Shown here: piece by piece, positions 8,777-16,004 of the stretch | Position numbering within the stretch: position 1 is the stretch's first letter | Layout: every line of letters begins with the position of its first letter | Source: CAYMUR01 sp964393615 | GTDB lineage: Bacteria > Planctomycetota > Planctomycetia > Pirellulales > Pirellulaceae | DNA: 40,456 bases | Direction of reading: 5' to 3' | Assembly: GCA_964393615.1 (NCBI GenBank) | Contig: CAYMUR010000043.1 | Coordinates: 1 to 40,456, forward strand | Program-made: the position numbers and the translations under genes | Notes under the pieces: generated by a model | What the model was told of the DNA's origin: nothing | The model's database searches: none | Seen by the model: the letters and a program-made list of their open reading frames with translations, nothing else

Positions 8777-10033
8777 CTAATTCTCACGGCTTGTCAGCCG
8801 CCAGAAAAAACCGCGCACAGGGTGATTGCGGATCGCGGTGAAATAGCGTCCCCCCGACACGTCGATCGTTACGGTCTGGTCGCCACGACAGAAAAGGAAC
8901 GCTTTTGATTGGTCCACGCGCGAGGTGACACCACCCTCCTTGGCCAACCATGTTTTGCCACCGTCGAGGCTGATCCGAGCTACGTGGCTTGGAGACGGCA
9001 AATCCGTGTCGACCGATTTGCCAATGCAATGCGAAAAGATGACCACGTTACTTTTCGTCCAGAGAATGTTGGCTCGGTGGCCATAGAAACCAGTGTAGCT
9101 GTGCGGTATTTCTTGGAAAGTCCGTCCGCCATCCATTGACTCCAGCAGCAGTCCGCCTTTCCATACATAAGATGTTCCGGTATGCGGTGTTCCCTCGATG
9201 AGGGCTTCTTTCTCCACTTGGGCGCGCTGCTCGCCGCGCAGGATCATCCGTTGCTTGCGTGTCGCTGAAAGCAGGTGCATTGGATTGGCCGGATTGACAG
9301 CGTGATCGGTCTCCGTGGCGTGCTGGTGCACGATCGTAGCATCGCCCCACGTCTGGCCACCGTCGTGTGAACGGACCATCACGTCTCGGATTCCCGGTCG
9401 ACCCTGATCCTCCTGTTTCCAATCCGCCCAGTCCGCGTATCGCAGCGACGTGGAAAACATCAATGTACCGTTTGCGTCTTCGATGAAGTTATTGTAGGCG
9501 TGGGCGGTATTGGCTGTCTTGTACGGATCAGCGCGACCTCCTGGTGCCAGCGAATGAAAATCAATTTCGGTCGTCTGCCACGATCCACCATGGTCTGCTG
9601 ACACCGATACGTATAATTTTCTTCCCTTGTAAGCGTGACCTTGGTCGCCCGGCTTTTGCTGATGAAGAATCCACAGACGGCCATCGCGCGAGATGCCAAA
9701 GCCATTGGGAAACTGGTCCGGCTGGACCCCGCTCCAATGGATCGGCACCGGTTTCCAGGTTTTGCCCTCGTCCGAACTGTGAACAAGTGTCTTGGCTAAG
9801 TCACCACTCTGAATGTTTAACCACAGTGTTCCATCGGGATGCCGCAACAGATTCATCATGCCGCCTGCCATATCACTGATATCCACCGTTTTCTCGATGG
9901 TGATCTCATAGGCTGGCTGGTCAGCGCGCACAAGCGATAGACTTATGGAGACTGCGTAAATGAGTAAGTGAATTACCGGTAGTCGGTAGCTCATCCGTTT
10001 CTTCTGCTTGTTGTTTTTAATGAAATTTCCCAT
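8777..10033 (-). CDS. Secreted sialidase-like protein with Asp-box (BNR) repeats
   Basis: The 418-residue protein starts with a basic N-region and a hydrophobic core (PVIHLLIYAVSISLSLV) ending near RADQ, so it is probably secreted. Five Asp-box motifs of the S-x-D-x-G-x-T-W type are visible (SSDEGKTW, SADHGGSW, SHDGGQTW, SMDGGRTF, SLDGGKTW), diagnostic of six-bladed BNR/sialidase propellers. Planctomycete members of this fold act on diverse glycans, so cleavage of sialic acid is only one possibility. ATG 10033 is preferred because GGAG lies 9 nt upstream; in-frame ATG 10048 overlaps that site. It lies about 210 bp after the DUF1501 gene on the same strand and probably shares its transcription. 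Confidence 0.85.
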   Translation of the reverse strand: MGNFIKNNKQKKRMSYRLPVIHLLIYAVSISLSLVRADQPAYEITIEKTVDISDMAGGMMNLLRHPDGTLWLNIQSGDLAKTLVHSSDEGKTWKPVPIHWSGVQPDQFPNGFGISRDGRLWILHQQKPGDQGHAYKGRKLYVSVSADHGGSWQTTEIDFHSLAPGGRADPYKTANTAHAYNNFIEDANGTLMFSTSLRYADWADWKQEDQGRPGIRDVMVRSHDGGQTWGDATIVHQHATETDHAVNPANPMHLLSATRKQRMILRGEQRAQVEKEALIEGTPHTGTSYVWKGGLLLESMDGGRTFQEIPHSYTGFYGHRANILWTKSNVVIFSHCIGKSVDTDLPSPSHVARISLDGGKTWLAKEGGVTSRVDQSKAFLFCRGDQTVTIDVSGGRYFTAIRNHPVRGFFWRLTSREN

Positions 10034-10246
10034 AGGGCTTCGCTCCATGCCTGAAGTGCATCGATTGTAATAACTGTCCTCTGCCTCGTGTTGAGCACGT
10101 AGTCATTTTACCCGTTGGCAGAGTGAACGACAAATGGCCTTCCAGAAATGCTGGGTGATTGCTGAAGATTGCGCTGTTGGTTTGCGGGGTTGGCCTGGGA
10201 CAGAAAAGATAACGAAATCTGCCGCACGTACCGCAGCCGTCTCTGG

Positions 10247-11701
10247 TCACACCAGAATCTCTTTCACCACGCGGCCATAGACATCGGTCAAGCGAAAGTC
10301 ACGGCCGCTGTAGCGGTAGGTAAGTCGCTCGTGATCCAATCCGAGCGTATGTAGAATCGTGGCGTGTAGGTCATGGACGTGGACCTTGTCCTGAACAGCG
10401 TGCCAGCCAAAGTCATCAGTGCTGCCGTGGATATGCCCACCTTGGATGCCGCCGCCTGCCAGCCACATCGTGAAACCGAATGGATGGTGTTCACGGCCGT
10501 CGGATCCTTCCGCTGTGGGCGTGCGGCCGAACTCTCCGCCCCACACGACTAGCGTGTCGTCGAGCATGCCGCGGTTCTTGAGATCCTTAATCAGTCCTGC
10601 GACAGGCAGGTCGGTTTGCGCGCAGTTATTCGGTAGCTTCTTATTGATGCCGGTATGGTGGTCCCAGATATTGTTGCCGTCTTGGGAATCAAACACCTGA
10701 ATGAATCGCACTCCGCGCTCCGCCAGACGTCGTGCTAACAGCAATTGTCTGCCGATCGGTTCGGTATGAGGCTGGTCAATCCCATACAACCGTTTCGTGG
10801 CCTCGGTTTCCTTGTCAATCAAGAAAGCTTCCGGGGCCTGAATCTGCATACGGTAGGCCAACTCAAACGCTGCGATACGGGCATCGAGCGCCTCGGCATT
10901 GGCCGACGACTCGCGGTTCAGTTCGTGTAACTGTTGGAGCGTGTCAATTTGCGCCCGCTGCCGTTGTCGCGATAAGGGTGTACTCTTCAAATTGGCGATC
11001 GGATTCGCCAGGTCACGGATCCAGGTCCCCTGGTAGGCGGCCGGCAGAAAACTGGAACTGTACAGGGGGCCGTTCTGAAATACCGCGTTGGGTGAGATCA
11101 CAACAAATCCCGGCAGATTCTGGTTTTCGCTACCCAGCCCATAGGTCACCCAGGCTCCTATTGCCGGACGGGAAAACGCTTGTTCACCCGTATGCATCTG
11201 CAGGGCTGCGCCTCCGTGGTTAATGTTATCGGTTACCATCGAACGGACAACACAAATGTCGTCAATGCAGTTGGCAATGTGAGGTAACAGTTCGCTGACT
11301 TCGATACCACTCTGGCCATGTTGGCGAAATTTGAATTTTGACGCGAACAGATCGCTGGTGTCTGTGCGAAACAATTCCGGTTTCTCAAAGGGCAGGGGCT
11401 TGCCGTTCTGCCGCGTTACCTCTGGTTTTGGATCGAATAGATCGATTTGTGATGGTCCGCCAGGAAGGTAAATAAAGATACACCGTTTGGCCGTGGCTCG
11501 ATGATGAGGCGGTTGTACAGCGAACGGATTTGCCGCGCGATTTGGCAGACTGGCAACACTCTGTTCGGCCAGCATACCCTGTAAGGCTAGCATGCCGAAT
11601 CCGGCGCCAACATGCTGCAGTGCGCTGCGGCGTGAGAGTTTTTGCTGGAATGTCGACATGTCCGATTGCATACTAAATTTGGGACGTGTTGAACGACCCA
11701 T
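10247..11701 (-). CDS. DUF1501 family protein with TAT-like signal
   Basis: The 484-residue protein carries a twin-arginine-type N-terminus (SRRSALQHVGAGFGMLAL). Motifs usual for DUF1501, a sulfatase/alkaline-phosphatase-like fold of unknown activity, include IFIYLPGGPSQIDLFDPKP, GVRFIQVFDSQDG, LVVWGGEFGRTP and GREHHPFGFTMWLAGGG. The Asp/His residues in these motifs resemble metal ligands of the fold. In planctomycetes DUF1501 genes nearly always pair with a DUF1549/DUF1553 gene, as here (98 bp upstream on the same strand). The pairing suggests joint action in the envelope, perhaps in extracellular glycan processing, but the biochemistry is unknown. Start candidates are ATG 11701, 11671 and 11659. 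Confidence 0.92.
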   Translation of the reverse strand: MGRSTRPKFSMQSDMSTFQQKLSRRSALQHVGAGFGMLALQGMLAEQSVASLPNRAANPFAVQPPHHRATAKRCIFIYLPGGPSQIDLFDPKPEVTRQNGKPLPFEKPELFRTDTSDLFASKFKFRQHGQSGIEVSELLPHIANCIDDICVVRSMVTDNINHGGAALQMHTGEQAFSRPAIGAWVTYGLGSENQNLPGFVVISPNAVFQNGPLYSSSFLPAAYQGTWIRDLANPIANLKSTPLSRQRQRAQIDTLQQLHELNRESSANAEALDARIAAFELAYRMQIQAPEAFLIDKETEATKRLYGIDQPHTEPIGRQLLLARRLAERGVRFIQVFDSQDGNNIWDHHTGINKKLPNNCAQTDLPVAGLIKDLKNRGMLDDTLVVWGGEFGRTPTAEGSDGREHHPFGFTMWLAGGGIQGGHIHGSTDDFGWHAVQDKVHVHDLHATILHTLGLDHERLTYRYSGRDFRLTDVYGRVVKEILV

Positions 11702-11799
11702 CCATTCTCAATTTCAGGTTTACAAAGATGTAGCTGGATTCCTGAGACTTTCGTGAATACCCGAAACTCACGACTTCGGCTATTTCTTATGCGGTACTC

Positions 11800-14598
11800 T
11801 TATTCTACGTAAAAAAACTCGTTGCTGCACAGCAGCAAGTGCGCAAAGTCAAACCAACCCTGTTCCCGATCCGGTGCCTGCGATAGGAACTGTTCCGCAA
11901 TCGCTTCTTCGACCTCGGATGCTGGACGGGCAAACAATAGTTGATATGCCCGCTGGATTCGCTCGGAACCATCGTTGGGTGATTCGTTCTCAAGTCGCCT
12001 GGCCAAGGCCTGCGCCTGTTGTTTTACAAACTCGTTGTTCAGCAGAAATAGAGCCTGCGGAGCCGTGGTGGAAACATCACGTTGCGCAACCGGTTGCTCG
12101 GGATTTGCACAGTCAAATAGCATGGCATAAGCGTTACGGGTGAACCGGCGAGTCTGAATGTACAGCGACCGTCGCGGCAAAACGATTTCTGCCTCGGCCG
12201 GCCCACCGTGGGACAAGTCGAGCCGACCAGCAACTTGCAGCATTGCATCTCGAATCGGTTCGGCTTCCAACCGGCGTGATGACATTCGAGCCAGCAACCG
12301 ATTGCCGGGGTCGTGGCGGATGGTCGCCTCGTCTTGCAGCGAAGATTGCCGATACGTCGCTGAAAGCATGATCAGCCGATGTAACTCTTTGAGTGACCAA
12401 TCGTGATCCACCAGCCAGGTTGCCAACCAGTCAAGCAGTTCAGGATGTGTTGGTGGTTCACCAAGTTGGCCGAAATTGTTGGGGGTATGGACCAGTCCCT
12501 TGCCAAAATGGTGTTGCCAGACACGATTGACAATCACACGTGCAGTCAATGGATTATCTCCCGAAGCAATCCACTGAGCCAACTCCCAGCGTCCACTGCC
12601 CGACGTGATCGGTGGTTGGTCCGTGCCAGCGAAGAATTCGGGCATTCTTCGTGGAATCACTTCTGCCAACTTGTTGTAACGTCCACGTACGTGCAGTGGT
12701 ACATCTTGGATACCAGGAAACAGGCTGTCCGGTGTACCGCCCTCTTGGATCGCCATCGCCAAGGGGGCTTCCGGCGGTGTGTTCTTTTCGATTTCAGCAG
12801 CCTGTTGTTCCAGTATTTCTACGCGGCGTTGCAGCTTGGCAATGGCAAACTTGCGCTCGGAACTCGTTGTATCCCCTCTCAAGGTACGAGCAAAATCCGG
12901 CGGCTCAGGGAATTGCATAGCCGCTTGAATCTGTATCGAGTTCAACGGCTGGTCGAACAGCTTGACTTCGTCGATCTTGCCCTTGAAAAAATTCCCCGGG
13001 TCCAACACATTTCTGGTCCCGATCGTCAAGTTTGGGTTTCCCCTGTATTGGATTTCTCCATCAGCAGATCCACCGTCCACCACGGAACCTGTCAGGTGCC
13101 CATCCACGAATACTCGAACGAACTGGCCATCGTAGCTGGCAGCAATATGGTGCCATTCCAGCGGCTTTACCCCAGGGGCGTTGACCGTTTGGAGCCGTGC
13201 ACCGTTGTGATTCGCCTGCGCCCCCAGCGCGTTCCCGTCGGGACTAATCCAGGCTTGAAGCCCATAGTAAGGTTCGGTCCAGGCTGACAAATCAAACGGC
13301 ATCCCGACGATTTGCCCTTCGCTGCTGATATCCCTGTCATAGTGAAACCACGCCATTACCGTTCCGCAGGTGACCTGGAAGTCGGGTTGGGCAGTGCCGT
13401 CGACAAAATCTCCATCACCGTCCAGCGTTATCCCATGACCGAATTTTCCTTCACCAATCACCGCGTTGCCATGCAACGTGCCGACATAGCCGCCAATTCT
13501 GTCTTTGGTTGTCTTAGTTCCCTCGCTGTTTTCAAAGTCGTAGTATGCCACCATGGTCGCTGGGCCAGCATGGGTTGCTGGGTCAGCATGTATCTGAGTC
13601 TGGAGTTGTTCAATTTCCTTCTTGACAACTGCCAGCGCCTCCATAGCCTGTTGTCGATGCTGGAGATATTCAGGTTCTACTAACGGAACTCGCAGCAACT
13701 TGGTGTGATCTCCCTTATTACCCACGCTTTCCAGCACACGACTGCTGTAGAAAATCCCGGCTAACCCGTAGTAGTCTTCTTGCGTCACTGGGTCGAACTT
13801 GTGGTCATGACAACGAGCGCAGGATAGGGTCAACCCCAAAAACGCTTGTCCTACCACGTCGATCTGGTCATCTACAATATCGCTGACCACTTTCTTTTTG
13901 TCGGCACAACCGTTCTCCCAGAACCCAATGGACAGAACGGTCGTCGCAATCAATCCTTCTGGATAAAGTGTATCGCCGTTGGGGTTGGGAATTAAATCAC
14001 CGGCAATTTGATGCACGATGAACTGATCGTATGGCACATCCGTATTCAGCGCGTCCACCACCCAATCGCGGTAGCGGTAAGCCTGGTACAGTTCATACAG
14101 AGGTTGTTTATTCGTTTTCAGTGGGTCGGCATTCAAATAGTCGGTGTAGCGAACTGCGTCGAGCCAGTGACGCCCCCAGCGCACTCCATACTGAGGAGAC
14201 TCAAGTAAACGATTCACCACGGTGGCAAAGGCACCAGGTGTGGTATCGGCCAGAAAAGTTGCCACTTCAGCAGGAGTGGGAGCCAAGCCGGTAAGATCAA
14301 ACGTGGCACGGCGAATCAGTGTGCGCTTTTCGGCCGGTGCGGCGGGAATGAATCCTTGCCGGGCGTGCGCCGCGGCGATGAAATTGTCAATCGGAGTTCG
14401 CAGCCAATCTTGATTCGTGACTGCCGGTGGTGGAGGATTGACGAGGGTTTGAAATGCCCAGTGGTCCGCCGCGTCCTTGGCAATCGCCGGTGCGATGGTA
14501 CAACAGGCGGTGGCCATGATCAGCACAGACAAGAATCGGCAGGCATGATTCATTGACAGAACACCGTTCGTCCTATCGGGAAGTGTTGGAGAGTCCAT
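11800..14598 (-). CDS. PSCyt2 (DUF1549)-LamG-PSD1 (DUF1553) exported cytochrome-like protein
   Basis: A 932-residue exported protein with a signal peptide core near residues 20-40. A DUF1549 domain follows, containing a haem-binding CxxCH (CARCH, residues 260-264, in SCARCHDHKFDP). Next is a concanavalin/LamG-like lectin domain (about residues 350-560: YYDFENSEG, GEGKFGHGITLDGDGDFV, EWHHIAASYDG, GKIDEVKLFDQPL). A coiled-coil linker leads to DUF1553 (ARVIVNRVWQHHFGKGLV, TPNNFGQLGEPPTHPELLDW, NPEQPVAQRDVSTTAPQALF). The lectin insertion suggests polysaccharide binding. AGAGGG 8 nt upstream supports ATG 14598, and a good promoter lies 60 bp before it. It is the first gene of the glycan block. Electron transfer to or from a glycan-processing step is an inference. 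Confidence 0.93.
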   Translation of the reverse strand: MDSPTLPDRTNGVLSMNHACRFLSVLIMATACCTIAPAIAKDAADHWAFQTLVNPPPPAVTNQDWLRTPIDNFIAAAHARQGFIPAAPAEKRTLIRRATFDLTGLAPTPAEVATFLADTTPGAFATVVNRLLESPQYGVRWGRHWLDAVRYTDYLNADPLKTNKQPLYELYQAYRYRDWVVDALNTDVPYDQFIVHQIAGDLIPNPNGDTLYPEGLIATTVLSIGFWENGCADKKKVVSDIVDDQIDVVGQAFLGLTLSCARCHDHKFDPVTQEDYYGLAGIFYSSRVLESVGNKGDHTKLLRVPLVEPEYLQHRQQAMEALAVVKKEIEQLQTQIHADPATHAGPATMVAYYDFENSEGTKTTKDRIGGYVGTLHGNAVIGEGKFGHGITLDGDGDFVDGTAQPDFQVTCGTVMAWFHYDRDISSEGQIVGMPFDLSAWTEPYYGLQAWISPDGNALGAQANHNGARLQTVNAPGVKPLEWHHIAASYDGQFVRVFVDGHLTGSVVDGGSADGEIQYRGNPNLTIGTRNVLDPGNFFKGKIDEVKLFDQPLNSIQIQAAMQFPEPPDFARTLRGDTTSSERKFAIAKLQRRVEILEQQAAEIEKNTPPEAPLAMAIQEGGTPDSLFPGIQDVPLHVRGRYNKLAEVIPRRMPEFFAGTDQPPITSGSGRWELAQWIASGDNPLTARVIVNRVWQHHFGKGLVHTPNNFGQLGEPPTHPELLDWLATWLVDHDWSLKELHRLIMLSATYRQSSLQDEATIRHDPGNRLLARMSSRRLEAEPIRDAMLQVAGRLDLSHGGPAEAEIVLPRRSLYIQTRRFTRNAYAMLFDCANPEQPVAQRDVSTTAPQALFLLNNEFVKQQAQALARRLENESPNDGSERIQRAYQLLFARPASEVEEAIAEQFLSQAPDREQGWFDFAHLLLCSNEFFYVE

Positions 14599-14657
14599 CC
14601 CTTTAGCCCTCTAGTGAGGGACCTAGTATCGGTAGAGGTAACCATGTTTAGATCTTT

Positions 14658-14687
14658 AGTATAGCTGGTCTTTCCGTGATTGGTCAA
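14658..14687 (-). promoter_or_regulatory. sigma-70-type promoter for the PSCyt2/DUF1501/sialidase/GH42 block
   Basis: On the minus strand TTGACC (14687-14682) is followed after 18 bp by TATACT (14663-14658). These match consensus at five of six positions each. Transcription would start near 14651, about 50 bp before ATG 14598. This is the clearest promoter in the window. Confidence 0.65.
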
Positions 14688-14825
14688 GATTTGCCCTAGG
14701 TTAGCGAAGTTTTGTGCTCATCGGTGATAAGGGTGCAACACACATGTTCCAGACAAAAAAGAACGACCAAGTGACGCTGGGCAAAAAGATGAGAGATCGA
14801 CAGATCAAAAAACGTTCACGCTGTG

Positions 14826-15145
14826 TTAGGGCTTGGTTTTCAGCTGGAACATCCTCGCACGGTTGCCTCCAAGCCCCAATCCTTTTTCCTCGTGTACAAG
14901 AAAGTCACCGTGCCGCCGAATGAAATCGATGGCCTGACGATAGCTGCACCAGATTCCCCGCCGAAGGGCATGCCGTTACCTACCATTCGCTTTTCCGAAC
15001 CAACTTCGTCTGGCACCCCAATCTCACGCAGGAAGATAGCCGAAGAACTCGAGTTCTTATGAAGTGTAAACCTTGGCCTGCACCCAGTTGGCCAGGATGT
15101 GCCACTGCGTTTTAAGTATCGGATTAGAACGCTAACTGCTTACCG
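14826..15145 (-). pseudogene. possible frameshifted gene remnant of unknown family
   Basis: Two minus-strand frames carry protein-like segments that do not share one reading frame. One is open for about 100 codons (including FLREIGVPDEVGSEKRM and VGNGMPFGGESG) and ends at 14840. The other is open for 49 codons, from 14975 to a TAA at 14826, with IWCSYRQAIDFIRRHGDF then GLGLGGNRARMFQLKTKP. Upstream in the second frame there are several stops between further protein-like pieces (KTQWHILANWVQAKVY). This looks like a degraded or frameshifted gene, but I recognise no family and chance cannot be excluded. Confidence 0.22.
15043..15058. repeat. perfect 16-bp palindrome
   Basis: AAGAACTCGAGTTCTT is its own reverse complement. 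It lies in a long non-coding stretch, away from any confident gene start. It could be a dimeric regulator site or a chance palindrome. Confidence 0.4.
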
Positions 15146-15481
15146 ATTCGGCGGACGACAATTAGATTTCTGTAATCGGTTTTATTGGGAACATGCCGTT
15201 GGGTCTCTTGGTATAGCTTGGTGTCGATAGGTGGACAGTAAAATGTCCATGCGCCCAACGGAAAAGATAGCCATCACCGCTCGCTTCAAGGAAACTGGAA
15301 CGACTCCCATTCTGCGTTACCAGTTATGTGGGACAACAACTCATTAAGACGATCCGTGAAAGAGGGCTCTGCGGACCGTATTCGCGATTGGTTCGCTCAG
15401 TGTGTTCACGTCAACTCCGTCTTACTTGCGCTTTAGCAGGGAAGTCTCTGTGTGAAGCTACCTCTGGCAGCCCGGGTTTTC

Positions 15482-15504
15482 ACCAGCGGGCTTCGCCCGC
15501 TGGT
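15482..15504. repeat. 10-bp-stem hairpin with triloop, REP-like
   Basis: ACCAGCGGGC, loop TTC, then GCCCGCTGGT form a perfect 10-bp stem. It lies about 60 bp beyond the 3' end of the minus-strand tRNA gene. No T-run follows on the minus strand, so it is not a classic intrinsic terminator for that gene. It could instead be a dispersed palindromic element or a processing barrier. Confidence 0.55.
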
Positions 15505-15561
15505 AGACGTGCCCCCAAAGCTCATCAAGCATAGGGTGGAAGAACAACACGAATTTCCAAG

Positions 15562-15647
15562 CGGAGAGGGAGGGATTCGAACCCTCGGTACCCAAAGGGT
15601 ACACCGGTTTTCGAGACCGGCCCGTTCGACCACTCCGGCACCTCTCC
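15562..15647 (-). tRNA. tRNA-Ser, anticodon CGA
   Basis: Read on the minus strand, an 86-nt class II tRNA folds with a 7-bp acceptor stem (GGAGAGG with CCTCTCC), discriminator G, a D-arm containing TGGTCGAACGG, an anticodon stem GCCGG/CCGGT around loop CTCGAAA (anticodon CGA), a long variable arm (GTACCC TTT GGGTAC) and a T-arm GAGGGTTCGAATCCCTC. The long variable arm and anticodon identify serine, decoding UCG. The 3' CCA is not encoded. Confidence 0.97.
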
Positions 15648-16004
15648 GATATTTGTACGAAGTCCAAATCATAGCGGTGCGCTCCGGAATGCGCCAAGGT
15701 CGACCGCTAGCGAAGACTGCCAAACTCTCATTTATCGGGTATTTTGACGGTGGTTTGACGCCCTGTTGTCGCTATTTCTTGCTGTTCTGTGTCCTGGAAA
15801 GCAGTTGTTGTCACCTTTTGAACAGGATGGACAAGGCAGGCACTGGTCTTGTCGCGGCAGCCCGACCGGAATATTCTCCCTCGGTTCAGGAAAAAGATGG
15901 TGCGTCATACCACCGTTGTTTCTCCGGAATTGGTTGATGACCTGGTAGGTGCCGCTAAAAATGACTCAACAAGAAGAGCATAGGAACGGGTTTGGTTCTC
16001 AGTG
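15648..16004. other. intergenic region with a short ORF in frame with the downstream gene
   Basis: Apart from the tRNA promoter it holds a 28-codon ORF at 15897-15983 (starts MVRHTTVVSPELVDDLVGAA) with an AGGA ribosome binding site 5 nt before its ATG. Its TAG stop at 15981-15983 is in the same frame as the sulfotransferase fusion beginning at 16005. It could be a leader peptide, a truncated N-terminus, or chance. Confidence 0.3.
15668..15697 (-). promoter_or_regulatory. candidate promoter of tRNA-Ser
   Basis: On the minus strand TTGGCG (15697-15692) and TATGAT (15673-15668) are separated by 18 bp and lie 21 bp before the tRNA 5' end. The -10 box is good; the -35 box matches at four of six positions. 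Confidence 0.45.

Larger units (their letters stand above)
14688..15561. other. long non-coding stretch between glycan block and tRNA-Ser
   Basis: Holds no intact gene. It contains possible decayed coding sequence at 14826-15145 on the minus strand, a perfect 16-bp palindrome at 15043-15058 and a strong hairpin at 15482-15504. The 69- and 79-codon plus-strand ORFs here have no recognisable content. Confidence 0.5.

Noticed and set aside
12403..13287. 294-codon plus-strand open frame
   Set aside because: It is antisense to the DUF1553/LamG coding sequence, whose domains are clear.
15433..15723. minus-strand open frames over tRNA-Ser
   Set aside because: They are translations of the tRNA gene itself.
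15452..15937. 161-codon plus-strand open frame across the tRNA region
   Set aside because: It runs antisense through tRNA-Ser, and its conserved-looking part (GEGGIRTLGTQ) is the tRNA read backwards, a well-known false annotation.
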